A stretch of 64,000 bases of DNA from assembly GCF_014204985.1 (NCBI RefSeq), contig NZ_JACHMP010000001.1, positions 6,882,001 through 6,946,000 on the forward strand, in the 5' to 3' direction. The notes beneath the pieces were generated by a model, which worked only from the letters and a program-made list of their open reading frames with translations, ran no database searches and was not told the origin of the DNA. Numbering within the stretch: position 1 is the first letter of the stretch; the number at the start of each line of letters is the position of its first letter. Source of the DNA: Streptosporangium becharense (GTDB lineage Bacteria; Actinomycetota; Actinomycetes; Streptosporangiales; Streptosporangiaceae). The translations under genes were made by a program, and so were the position numbers. Positions 9,318 through 18,056 of this stretch are shown here, in pieces.

Positions 9318-10492
9318 ACGCGGCGCGGAGGGTCGCCGTGACCGGTCTGGGCGTGGTGACGGCCGACGGCGACGGACATGAGGTCTTCTGGCGTTCCCTG
9401 TTCACCCCGCCGCCACCCGGTCACCGGACGATGGCGGACTGGGACCCGGCTCCGTGGCTGGGCCCGCGCGAAACGCGGGTGCTCGACCGGTTCACCCAGT
9501 TCGCGGTCGCGGCGGCGGATCTGGCGCTGCGCGACGCCGGGCGTCCGGTGTCCGATCCCACGCGCTCCGGGGTGCTGGTGGCCACCGCGCTGGCCGGAAT
9601 GGCGACGGTCGAACGGCAGGCCGTCGCGCTGCGGGAACGCGGGGAGCGGCGGGTCTCCCCCCACTTCGTGCCGATGTTCATGCCGAACGCCGCACCCGCG
9701 GCCGTGTCCATGCGCAACGGCTGGCGCGGTCCCTGCGAGACGATACAGACCGCCTGCGCGGCCGCCACCCACGCGATCGGCCGGGCGGCGAAGCTGATCG
9801 CGAACGGCGAGTGCGATCTGATGCTCGCCGGAGGCACGGAGGCCGCGGCCACTCCGCTGGTCGTCGCCGGCTTCACCAACATGCGCGCGCTGTCGTCCAC
9901 CCGGCGGCTGCGTCCCTTCGACGGGGAACGCGACGGCTTTGTCATCGCCGAGGGTGCCGCACTGCTGGTGCTCGAGGAACGGGACGCCGCCACAGCCAGG
10001 GGAGCGCGTATCTACGGCGAGGTCATGGGGCTCGGCAGCACGGCTGACGCGCATGACATCACGGCTCCCCGGTCCGACGGGGCGGGAGCGGCGGAATGCA
10101 TGCGGCTCGCGCTGCGGGACGCCGGGGTCGAGCCGGCGGCGGTCCGCCAGATCAACGCCCACGGGACGGGGACGCTGCTCAACGACGCGGCGGAGGCCAG
10201 AGCCGTGTCCGCCGTCTTCGGGCCGGAGACCCCGCCGGTGACCTCCACCAAGGGAGCGACCGGTCACGCCTTCGGCGCCGGCGGCGCGCTCGAGGCGGTT
10301 GCGGTGCTCCTGTCGATGCGCCACCGCGTCATCCCGCCCACCATCGGCCTGGAGAAGGTCGACCCGGAGATGTCCCTGGACGTGGTCACGGGGAGCGGTC
10401 GCGCGTGGGCCCCCGGGCCTGCCCTGTCCAACTCCTTCGGTTTCGGCGGGCACAACGGTTGCCTGGTCCTGGGGCCCGGAGGAGAGCCGTGA
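9314..10492 (+). CDS. Beta-ketoacyl-ACP synthase, FabF (KAS II) type
   Basis: Condensing enzyme of 392 residues with the full Cys-His-His triad: Cys148 in TACAAATHAIG, His283 in INAHGTGT and His318 in KGATGHAFGAGG. The N-terminal VAVTGLGVVTADG and C-terminal SNSFGFGGHNG signatures are typical. It performs decarboxylative Claisen elongation on ACP. The GTG start overlaps the ACP stop and its own stop overlaps the GTG of the alpha-oxoamine synthase. In standard biotin synthesis the pimeloyl chain is built by general FAS enzymes, so a dedicated FabF-type copy here is unusual and suggests a tailored acyl chain. Confidence 0.92.
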   Translation: MNAARRVAVTGLGVVTADGDGHEVFWRSLFTPPPPGHRTMADWDPAPWLGPRETRVLDRFTQFAVAAADLALRDAGRPVSDPTRSGVLVATALAGMATVERQAVALRERGERRVSPHFVPMFMPNAAPAAVSMRNGWRGPCETIQTACAAATHAIGRAAKLIANGECDLMLAGGTEAAATPLVVAGFTNMRALSSTRRLRPFDGERDGFVIAEGAALLVLEERDAATARGARIYGEVMGLGSTADAHDITAPRSDGAGAAECMRLALRDAGVEPAAVRQINAHGTGTLLNDAAEARAVSAVFGPETPPVTSTKGATGHAFGAGGALEAVAVLLSMRHRVIPPTIGLEKVDPEMSLDVVTGSGRAWAPGPALSNSFGFGGHNGCLVLGPGGEP

Positions 10493-11634
10493 CCGGTGTG
10501 TTCGACTGGATCGACGTCAGCGCGCGCCGCCGTGACCGCGCGGGCCTGACCCGTCGCATGCTCGTACGGCCCGCCCGCTCGGCCCTCGTCGACCTGGCCG
10601 GCAACGACTATCTCGGCCTGGCCCGCCATCCGGAGGTGACCGGGGCCGCAGCCGAGGCCGCGCTGGTCTGGGGCAGCGGCGCGACGGCCGCCCGCCTGGT
10701 CAGCGGCACCACCGTGCTGCACCGGGAACTGGAGGAGGAACTGGCGGACTTCTGCGGGGCGGAAGCGGCTCTGGTGTTCTCCTCCGGATATCTCGCCAAC
10801 CTGGGAATGATCACTGCGCTCAGCCGTCCGGGTACGCTCCTCGTCGTCGACGCGGGCAACCACGCCTCGCTCATCGACGGGTACAAGCTGGCGGGGGCAC
10901 AGGTCCAGACCGTCGCTCACAACAGTCCCCAGGCGGTGGAGAAGGCGCTGGCGGACACCCGGTCGGCCCGTGTCCACGCGGTCACCGAGTCGGTCTTCTC
11001 GGTCGACGGCGACCTCGCGGACCTGCCGGCGACCCTGGAGGCGTGCCGCCGTCACAACGCCGCGCTCCTCGTCGACGACGCGCACGGCATCGGAGTCGTG
11101 GGGGAGAGGGGAGAAGGGGCCGTGGCGGCGGCGGGGCTGGCGGGCGCTCCCGACGTCGTGTGGACCCTCACCCTCTCCAAGGCGTTGGGGTCGCAGGGCG
11201 GGGCCGTCCTCGGCCCGCGCCGGGTGATCGACCATGTCATGAACACCGCGCGGAGCTTCCTCTTCGACACCGGTCTCGCGCCGGCCCCGGTGGCGGGAGC
11301 GCTGACCGCCCTGCGGGTACTACGCGACCGGCCGGATCTCCCCGCGCGCACGCGCCGGGTGGCCGCCGGACTGCACACCCGGCTGCGGGAGGCCGGGCTC
11401 ACCGTCTCACCGCCGGAAGGCGCCGTGGTGTCCGTTCTGGCTCCGTCCGCCGAGGCGGCGGTGGCCTGGGCGGACGCGTGCCGGTCGCAGGGGGTGGCGG
11501 TGAGCTGCTTCCGCCCGCCCTCCGTGCCCGACCGGTTCTCCCGGCTCCGCCTGACCGCCAGAGCGGACCTGACGGACGCCGACGTCGAGCGCGCCGTCGA
11601 GGTGATCCTCGCCGCCCGACCCGCCGGAGGATGA
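10489..11634 (+). CDS. BioF-type alpha-oxoamine synthase (8-amino-7-oxononanoate synthase-like)
   Basis: PLP enzyme of 381 residues that condenses an acyl thioester with an amino acid, with loss of CO2, to an alpha-amino ketone. Visible motifs are LAGNDYLGLARHPEV, GSGATAARLVSGTTVLHRELEEELA, LVDDAHGIGVVGERG and the Schiff-base lysine (about Lys231) in TLTLSKALGSQGG. The GTG at 10489 overlaps the ketosynthase stop. With BioA and BioD beside it the obvious role is KAPA formation from a pimeloyl-type thioester and alanine. It could equally use another acyl chain from the adjacent ACP and ketosynthase. I leave the symbol open because substrate identity is unproven. Confidence 0.88.
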   Translation: MTGVFDWIDVSARRRDRAGLTRRMLVRPARSALVDLAGNDYLGLARHPEVTGAAAEAALVWGSGATAARLVSGTTVLHRELEEELADFCGAEAALVFSSGYLANLGMITALSRPGTLLVVDAGNHASLIDGYKLAGAQVQTVAHNSPQAVEKALADTRSARVHAVTESVFSVDGDLADLPATLEACRRHNAALLVDDAHGIGVVGERGEGAVAAAGLAGAPDVVWTLTLSKALGSQGGAVLGPRRVIDHVMNTARSFLFDTGLAPAPVAGALTALRVLRDRPDLPARTRRVAAGLHTRLREAGLTVSPPEGAVVSVLAPSAEAAVAWADACRSQGVAVSCFRPPSVPDRFSRLRLTARADLTDADVERAVEVILAARPAGG

Positions 11635-11635
11635 C

Positions 11636-14600
11636 GTGATGCCGACGATCCCCGAGACGCTCGCCGCTTCGGCCGCGGACAGAGGAGACGCCGTCGCGAT
11701 CGTGGATCAGGACGGACGGTCGCTGACGTACGCCGACTGGGACGACCGGGCCTCGCGGATCGCGCGGGCCCTGTCAAGGGGGGTGCTCTCCGACGGCCCG
11801 GTGGCCATGTGGTTCGACGACCGCGACTGGATCGACGCGGCCGTCGGGCTCCTGGGGATCATGCGCGCGGGCGGTCTCGCCCTGCCCCTGTCCAGCCGGT
11901 TCCATCCGCACGAGGTCGCCGCCATCGTCGAGAAGTACTCCGTCGCGCGGCTCATCGTGGGTCCGGGGCTCTCCCTCCCCGGGCGTGACGCCGGTGCGCG
12001 GATCCTGGAGTTCGCGAAGGCGCTGGAGGGGCCGCCGGGGGAGACGTCGGGGGAGAGGCCGTCCACCGGCCCGCAACGAGGATGCCTGGTCTACACGTCA
12101 GGCACGACGGGCTGGCCGCGCGCCGTCCGGTGCGACCACGAGAACCTCGCCTACTTCCTCGACTGGCGGCCCGGGTTCGGCAGCGAGGGCATCATCCACT
12201 CCTTCCCCTTCGACACCGCGGCGGGCGTGCTCTTCACGATCTTCGCACTGACCAGGGGGCCGGTCATCAGGAGCGCGAGGCTCGACGCGGGGGGATTCCT
12301 GCGGTCCCTGAACGCCCACCGCCCGCGTGATCTGATGCTGGCGCCGTCGCAGATGCGCGCGCTCATACGCGACCTGCCGGAGCTGGCCGGGACGGAGGCC
12401 GCGAAGGCGGTGAGGAGCGTCGTCATGACCGCCGCCCCCACCGAGGCGGCCCTGGTGGAATCCGTGCGCGCCACGTTCGGGAACGCGGTCGTCATCAACT
12501 CGTACTCCTCCAGCGAGGCGGGCATCGCGGCGACCAACCTGCACTATCCGCCGGCGGGGTCGCCTCCGGCCGGGCCGGTTCACCGGCCCGAGGACCATCC
12601 CGGCATGATCTGCGTCGGGTACCCAAACGAGGACACCGAGGTGGAGGTCCGCGACGAGACGGGCGGACGATGCCCGCCGAACGTCGTCGGCGACGTCTAC
12701 CTGCGAACCCCGCGCAGACCGCTGCGCGACTACTACGGCCCCGACGGCGCCGCGTCGGCGACGGTGTTCCGCGACGGCTGGGTCCGCATGGGCGACGTGG
12801 GTCTTCTCGACACCACGGGGGCCCTGCACCTGGCGGGGCGGTCGAGCGACCTCATCGACGTGGGCGGGCTCAACGTGTCCGCGTTGCAGATCGAGTCCGT
12901 GCTGAGAACCCATGAGGGCGTGGCCGACGTGGCCGTCTTCGGGGTCGCGGACGCGCGGTTCGGCGAGCGGATCGCGGCGGCGGTGGTCCCCCGGGGCATG
13001 GTCACCGGCAGGCAGCTCCACCGGTGGGTCGTGGACGGGCTGGGCGAGTTCAAAGCACCGGCCCACTACGCCTTCGTGCCGGAGATCCCGCTCAACTCGA
13101 TGGGGAAGGTGCTCAAACGCACGCTCCGCGAGCGGTTCGAGGCCATCCTGGAGGCGTCCCCCGACCGGGTGGCCTCCGTGCCGGAGACCGTGTCCGGCGC
13201 TTGTGACGGCGCGGTGGCCGACCTCTGCGCTCAGGTCCTCGGCCTCGACCGGGTCGATCCCGGTGACGACTTCTTCACGCTGGGCGGCAACTCACTCACG
13301 GCGACCCGGCTCGTCCAGCGATTCCGTCACGCGTTCGGGGTCGACGTGCCGATGAAGGCGCTGTTCGAGTCACCCCGGGTGGCCGACGTGGCGGCGCTGC
13401 TGCGCTCCCTCCAGCGGGGTGGCACGGAACCGGCCGTGGTCGACCCGGTGACGGCCGATCCGGCGGCGGACGCGGCTCCGCTGGAAGGGCTCCTCGGCTT
13501 CGTCGCGCCGGAGGATCCCAGTGACCCGCGAGAGGTGCTGCTGACCGGCGGCACGGGTTTCCTCGGTGCGTTCCTGCTCGGGGAACTGCTGACCTCCACC
13601 CGAGCCGACGTCCGCTGTCTGGTGCGGGCGGAGGACGACGCCGGGGCATTCACGCGGTTGCGGGAGGCGCTGCGCAGGTACGGCCTGTGGCAGGACGGGT
13701 TCGAGCGCAGGATCGTCCCGGTACGCGGAGATCTGGCCGACGCCGGGCTGGGACTGACCGAGGAGGACCGGGCCGACCTGGCCCGCCGCGTCGACGCGAT
13801 CTATCACTGCGGCGCCGTCGTCAACGTCGTCCATCCGTACTCACGCCTCAGGGCGGCCAACGTCGACGGGACGAAAGAGATCATCCGGCTGGCGGACATG
13901 TCAGGACGCGCTCCGCTGCACTACGTGTCCACCATAGGGGTGTTCGAAGGGGCCGGGCGACCGGGCCGGCCGATAGGGGAACTGGACCCGCCGGGCCCTC
14001 CCTCCGCCATCCGGCAGGGATACGCCCAGAGCAAGTGGGTGGGCGAGCGCCTGGTCGCCCACGCGGCCGAGGCGGGGATCCCTGTCACGATCCATCGGCC
14101 CAGCCGGATCGTCGGCCACTCCGCGACCGGTGCCTGCCAGACGGACGACTATCTGTGGCGGGTGATGAAGGCGTGCGTCCAGCTCGGCAGCTGCCCGGCG
14201 GATCTGCGGTCACCGGTGGACCTGGTGCCCGTGGACTACGTGAGCGCGGCGATCGTCGCCCTGACGACGCGTCCGGGGGCGATCGGCCGGACCTTCCATC
14301 TGGTGGGTGCGGAACCCGTGGAGATGAACCGGCTGCTGGAGTACGTCCGTGACTTCGGCTACGACCTGGCCGGTGTCACCTCCGCGGAGTGGCTCGACGG
14401 CGTCCGGGCGGATCCGGGCAACGCCGCCTACCCGCTGCTCAGCGTCCTGCACCCGGGGGAGACCGGTGAGCTGGGAGCGGGTTCGCTCACGGGAGGACCC
14501 GGCGTGACGTTCACGGCGGACGCCACCCTCGCCGGTCTCGGTGGGACGCGGATCCGTCCGGTGAGGATCGACTCGAAGATCTTCGGTCGTTACCTGTCCT

Positions 14601-14659
14601 ACTTCGTGGACATCGGTTTCCTTCCTCCCCCGGGAAAGGACGCCGGCCGGCAGGGGTGA
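11636..14659 (+). CDS. Adenylation-carrier-thioester reductase (CAR/NRPS-like)
   Basis: Three-domain enzyme of about 1007 residues. The adenylation domain (about 1-510) has the P-loop LVYTSGTTGWPRAV, YSSSEAGI, GDVGLLDTTGALHLAGRSSD and the A10-type lysine in PLNSMGKVLKR. A carrier domain (about 520-600) has the attachment serine in DDFFTLGGNSLTATRL. A C-terminal NAD(P)H reductase (from about 630) has VLLTGGTGFLGAFLLGELL and the Tyr-Lys pair in QGYAQSKWVGERL. Such enzymes activate a carboxylic acid, hold it as thioester and release it by reduction, usually as an aldehyde. The start is GTG 11636 or ATG 11639, two bases after the BioF-type gene. It is the last gene of the four-gene operon. The substrate may be a dicarboxylic or amino acid, which is inference. 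Confidence 0.9.
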   Translation: MMPTIPETLAASAADRGDAVAIVDQDGRSLTYADWDDRASRIARALSRGVLSDGPVAMWFDDRDWIDAAVGLLGIMRAGGLALPLSSRFHPHEVAAIVEKYSVARLIVGPGLSLPGRDAGARILEFAKALEGPPGETSGERPSTGPQRGCLVYTSGTTGWPRAVRCDHENLAYFLDWRPGFGSEGIIHSFPFDTAAGVLFTIFALTRGPVIRSARLDAGGFLRSLNAHRPRDLMLAPSQMRALIRDLPELAGTEAAKAVRSVVMTAAPTEAALVESVRATFGNAVVINSYSSSEAGIAATNLHYPPAGSPPAGPVHRPEDHPGMICVGYPNEDTEVEVRDETGGRCPPNVVGDVYLRTPRRPLRDYYGPDGAASATVFRDGWVRMGDVGLLDTTGALHLAGRSSDLIDVGGLNVSALQIESVLRTHEGVADVAVFGVADARFGERIAAAVVPRGMVTGRQLHRWVVDGLGEFKAPAHYAFVPEIPLNSMGKVLKRTLRERFEAILEASPDRVASVPETVSGACDGAVADLCAQVLGLDRVDPGDDFFTLGGNSLTATRLVQRFRHAFGVDVPMKALFESPRVADVAALLRSLQRGGTEPAVVDPVTADPAADAAPLEGLLGFVAPEDPSDPREVLLTGGTGFLGAFLLGELLTSTRADVRCLVRAEDDAGAFTRLREALRRYGLWQDGFERRIVPVRGDLADAGLGLTEEDRADLARRVDAIYHCGAVVNVVHPYSRLRAANVDGTKEIIRLADMSGRAPLHYVSTIGVFEGAGRPGRPIGELDPPGPPSAIRQGYAQSKWVGERLVAHAAEAGIPVTIHRPSRIVGHSATGACQTDDYLWRVMKACVQLGSCPADLRSPVDLVPVDYVSAAIVALTTRPGAIGRTFHLVGAEPVEMNRLLEYVRDFGYDLAGVTSAEWLDGVRADPGNAAYPLLSVLHPGETGELGAGSLTGGPGVTFTADATLAGLGGTRIRPVRIDSKIFGRYLSYFVDIGFLPPPGKDAGRQG

Positions 14660-14677
14660 CGGCGGCGCGCCGATGTG

Positions 14678-14700
14678 CCCCGCCTCACCGTGAGGCGGGG
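14678..14700. terminator. Bidirectional hairpin between reductase gene and P450
   Basis: A perfect dyad with 11-bp arms around a single central base (CCCCGCCTCAC / GTGAGGCGGGG) lies between two convergent genes, 18 bp after the reductase stop. There is no T-run on either side. Strong T-less hairpins are common at operon ends in high-G+C actinomycetes, so I read it as a shared terminator. Confidence 0.7.
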
Positions 14701-14756
14701 TGTCCCGGGCCCCGCGGCGGTGGGTTTCCGGATCGCCGGATCGGACGGAGAGCCGA

Positions 14757-16004
14757 TCACGTCGTGGTCACCACGACCCGGGCGGGGGACCGGAACGACA
14801 GCAGACCGCTGAGCATGGGCGGGGGGCCCGGCTCCGCCAGCCGGAGACCGGGCAGCCGGGCCGAGGTCATCCGGAGCATGATCTCGGCTTCCGTCCGGGC
14901 CAGTTCGGCACCCGGGCATCGATGGCGGCCGAGCCCGAAGGCCAGATGCTGGCGCTGGTTGACGCGGTGTGGGCAGATCTCCTCGGGAGACGGGAAGACG
15001 TCCGGGTCCGATCCGGTGCCGGAGAGCATGAGGAGCACCTTCGCCCCCGACGGCAGCTCGACGTCGCCGACACGGACGGGGCGGCCGGTGACACGGCGCC
15101 AGGTGGTGATCGGCGGGTCCCGCCGGATCACTTCCTCCACCCACGGCGCGATGAGCTGGGGTTCCCGGCGGAAAGACGCCCACCGTCCCTCTTCGGCCAG
15201 AGCCCGGTACAACATGGTGGCGAACATCTGCCCGGTGGTCACCTGCCCGGCGATGATCATGAAATAGCACAGGGCCACTTCCTCCGCCGTGTCGAGCGGC
15301 CTGTCACCGGGGCAGCGGTGAGCGCTGAGAGCGCGGAAGAAGCCGGACTCCTCCCGGTCGGAGCGCCGGACGAGCCCGGTCAGCCACCGGTAGAAGTCCG
15401 CCGCCTCCCGGGCGAGGCCCTCCTGCCGCTCGGGCCTCGGGTGCCCCCAGAACAGTTCGAGCGATGCCTGCGTCCACCGCGCCAGGGTGGCCGTGTCGAC
15501 GTCCACCAGGCCGTCCAGATCGAGCATCTCGAACATGACCTGGTAGGGCACGTCACGCGCGTAACCGCCGACCAGCTCATGGCCGCCGGTGGCCGCGAGT
15601 TCCGTCTCGACACGCTCCAGATTCCGGGCGACGACGCGTTCGATCACCGGCCTGTTCGCCCGCACAGCCGACGTGCTGAACATCCGGGTGATCAGACCTC
15701 GTAGGCCGGAATGGCTTTCCGTGCCGTTGTTGGCCAGCGTCGGCGGAAGTCTGAAACCCGCGCGGGCGAGAACGCGCAGGGCCGGCGTCCCCAGGTCGAC
15801 GAGAACGTCCAGCGCGTTGTCCGGCCGGAATGTGTCCGGATCCAGCAACGCCGCCTTCACGTCGGTGTAGCCGCTGAGCAGCCACAAGCCGGTGCGCGGG
15901 TCGTGGTGGACCGGGGCGTGCGCACGGAGGGCCGCCATTGTGGGGTAGGGATCGACGGCGAAGTCATGACCGAAGACGTCAAACTCTTCGAGGTACGCAG
16001 TCAT
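14757..16004 (-). CDS. Cytochrome P450 with atypical I-helix
   Basis: Soluble bacterial P450 of 415 residues. The haem-thiolate loop is intact (LAFGLGRHRCPGAELAR), as is the ExxR of helix K (EEVIRRDPP, then TTWRRV). The I-helix oxygen-activation motif, normally AG-x-(D/E)-T-T, reads IIAGQVTTGQM: Val replaces the acidic residue. Such substitutions usually signal altered proton delivery or non-hydroxylating chemistry. It is convergent with the BioF/reductase operon and last in the biotin-like block. The known P450 of biotin synthesis, BioI, cleaves acyl-ACP to pimeloyl-ACP. A similar chain-cleaving or tailoring role is possible but unproven. No redox partner gene is nearby. Confidence 0.9.
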   Translation of the reverse strand: MTAYLEEFDVFGHDFAVDPYPTMAALRAHAPVHHDPRTGLWLLSGYTDVKAALLDPDTFRPDNALDVLVDLGTPALRVLARAGFRLPPTLANNGTESHSGLRGLITRMFSTSAVRANRPVIERVVARNLERVETELAATGGHELVGGYARDVPYQVMFEMLDLDGLVDVDTATLARWTQASLELFWGHPRPERQEGLAREAADFYRWLTGLVRRSDREESGFFRALSAHRCPGDRPLDTAEEVALCYFMIIAGQVTTGQMFATMLYRALAEEGRWASFRREPQLIAPWVEEVIRRDPPITTWRRVTGRPVRVGDVELPSGAKVLLMLSGTGSDPDVFPSPEEICPHRVNQRQHLAFGLGRHRCPGAELARTEAEIMLRMTSARLPGLRLAEPGPPPMLSGLLSFRSPARVVVTTT

Positions 16005-16378
16005 TCTCCGATGTTATCGACGTGAGATGTCGTCGGCGGCGAAGAACGGGCCGCTTGGTCGGCCCTGATCGACGGAAGTCGCCTCTGGTGCGCTTGTGCG
16101 CGCTCCCCGGGGAGAAACGCCTCCGGCGCCGGAGGATTCATCCGGTATTCCTTCCCGCAGGGAAACGAGGATCGGCCTGATCCGTTCTGCGGGCCATGCG
16201 GAATCAGAGGCTCACCCGGAAAGTGGATTCGTGCACCCGTTCATCGGGGTGGAGAAATTCCGGTGAGGATTTTTCATTCTGGGGGGGCGACCGGAAAGGT
16301 CGGCTCCGATCGGTGTCGGCCGCCGTTCCCCTCTGAACTTCCCCGTGGCGGCGCGGGGCCGGGCGGATCCCGGGATAA
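16005..16378. other. Intergenic region upstream of P450
   Basis: About 370 bp between the P450 start and the stop of the leucine-rich-repeat gene, both on the minus strand. It should carry the P450 promoter. Two perfect loopless palindromes sit side by side: CTCCCCGGGGAG at 16103-16114 and a 16-bp one, CCTCCGGCGCCGGAGG, at 16120-16135. They may be transcription stops or protein sites. I see no convincing gene. Confidence 0.5.
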
Positions 16379-17794
16379 CTAATCCAGTGGATTGCCGTCC
16401 AGGCGGAGGTTCCGGCGCAGGGGGTGAAGCTCGATCGATTCCGGCAGGGCGGTCAGCCGGTTCTCCCGCAGGTCGAGGCTGCGGAGGCCGGTGAGTTCCG
16501 TCAGCCACTCGGGCAGGGTGGTCAGCAGGTTGTGGTTCAGATGGAGATAGGCGAGCTCGGCGAGGTTTCTCACCCACCCGGGCACGGCGGTCAGCCGGCT
16601 GGAGCTCAGGTCGAGGGAGGTGAGATCGCGGAGGTCGCCCAGCCATTCGGGCAGGGCGGCCAGCTCATTGCCGCCCAGTTGGAGGGTGTGGAGGCCGGTG
16701 AGGTCGCCGAGGGACCCGGGGAGGGCGGTCAGCCGGTTCTCCCCCAGGCGGAGGGTGCGGAGGTGGGTGAGGCCGCCCAGGGAGCCGGGCACGGCGGTCA
16801 GCCGGTTGGCGTCCAGATCGAGTTCGACGAGGTTCGTGAGGTCACCCAGCGACGCGGGCACGGTGACCAAGCGGTTCCGGCTCAGGCCGAGGTAGGTGAG
16901 GTCGCCGAGGTTTCCCAGGAGCTCGGGCAGGGTGGTCAGCCGGTTCTCTCTCAGGTCGAGACGACGGAGGCCGGTGAGCTCCGTCAGCCATTCGGGCAGG
17001 GTGGTCAGCCGGTTGCCGTACAGGTTGAGCTCGGTCAGCCCGTGGAGGTCGCCCAACCGCTCGGGCAGGGTGGCCAGTTCGTTGCTCCCCAGGTCGAGGT
17101 AGGTGAGATCGGTGAGGTCGCCGAAGGACTCGGGCAGGGCGGTCAGCTCGTTCTGGGACAGCTGGAGCCGGGCGAGGCTGCCGAGGCCGCCGAAGGACTC
17201 GGGCAGGGTGGTCAGCCGGTTCTGGCTCAGGTGGAGGTAGGTGAGGTCGCCGAGGTCTCCCAGGGATTCGGGCAGGGTGGTCAGCTGGTTGTGCCACAGA
17301 AGGAGCTCGGTGAGGTCGCGGAGGCCGCCGAGGGACTCGGGCAGGGTGGTCAGCCGGTTCTGGACCAGGTTGAGTCCGGTGAGGTCGCCGAGGTCGCCGA
17401 GCGATTCGGGCAGGGTGGTCAACCGGTTGTAGCTCGCGTCGAGTCCGGTGAGTCCGGTGAGGCTCCCCAACGACCGGGGGAGGGCGGTCAGCCGGTTGTA
17501 GCTGACATCGAGCGTGGTGAGGCCGGTGAGGTTCCCCACCCACCCGGGCAGTTCGGTCAGCCGGTTGGCGCTCAGGTCGAGTTTCGTGAGGCCGGTGAGG
17601 TCGCCGAGGGACTCGGGCAGGGCGGCCAGTTCGTTGCCACTCAGATCGAGCTCGGACAGGTGGATGAGGCCGTCGAGCGGATCGGGCAGCGTCTTCAGGC
17701 TGAGCCCGGACAGGTCGAGGCGGGTCGCCCCCTCTCGTACGCACCTGTCGATCCGCGCGGCGGCGGTCACCTGACCGCTCTCGGACTCCGCCAT
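16379..17794 (-). CDS. Leucine-rich-repeat protein with about 19 near-identical 23-residue repeats
   Basis: The 471-residue product is almost wholly LRR. After about 40 N-terminal residues (MAESESGQVTAAARIDRCVREG) the unit LxxLxLSxNRLTTLPESLGDL recurs about 19 times, plus a partial last copy, with a strict 23-residue (69-bp) period. No signal peptide, membrane segment or LPXTG anchor is visible, so a cytoplasmic recognition protein is likely. I chose the ATG at 17794, which has GAGGGG in good position; an upstream ATG at 18031 gives non-homologous residues. The 69-bp DNA repeat creates a long spurious open frame on the other strand. Function unknown. Plant-type 23-residue LRRs in bacteria are often protein-binding or effector-like. 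Confidence 0.85.
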   Translation of the reverse strand: MAESESGQVTAAARIDRCVREGATRLDLSGLSLKTLPDPLDGLIHLSELDLSGNELAALPESLGDLTGLTKLDLSANRLTELPGWVGNLTGLTTLDVSYNRLTALPRSLGSLTGLTGLDASYNRLTTLPESLGDLGDLTGLNLVQNRLTTLPESLGGLRDLTELLLWHNQLTTLPESLGDLGDLTYLHLSQNRLTTLPESFGGLGSLARLQLSQNELTALPESFGDLTDLTYLDLGSNELATLPERLGDLHGLTELNLYGNRLTTLPEWLTELTGLRRLDLRENRLTTLPELLGNLGDLTYLGLSRNRLVTVPASLGDLTNLVELDLDANRLTAVPGSLGGLTHLRTLRLGENRLTALPGSLGDLTGLHTLQLGGNELAALPEWLGDLRDLTSLDLSSSRLTAVPGWVRNLAELAYLHLNHNLLTTLPEWLTELTGLRSLDLRENRLTALPESIELHPLRRNLRLDGNPLD

Positions 17795-18056
17795 GTTCTT
17801 CCCCTCGTCGTCGCTTGCGGTTCCGGGCCCTCTGCGCTGTGCGGTCCTGGTACGCGTCTCCGGCGTCTTCTCGCACAGGGGGACCGATGGGGACGGTACT
17901 GACCGGCGCTGGGAAACGAGTTGTAGATCATTGGGACGGGCGGACACTCCGTTGTGATCCAGAAATCGGCATGCCACGTGGCGGAGGACCCGCCCCCGCT
18001 CGTCGCTCGTCGCCCGCCGGTTGCCGGGCACCGTCCCGGCCTGCCGGGGTGGCCGG

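Noticed and set aside
16424-17902. 492-codon open frame on the plus strand with repeated GQGGQPV units
   Set aside because: It is the exact antisense of the 69-bp-periodic LRR gene. The repeat keeps the opposite strand open, and the product is unlike any protein family while the LRR reading is unmistakable.
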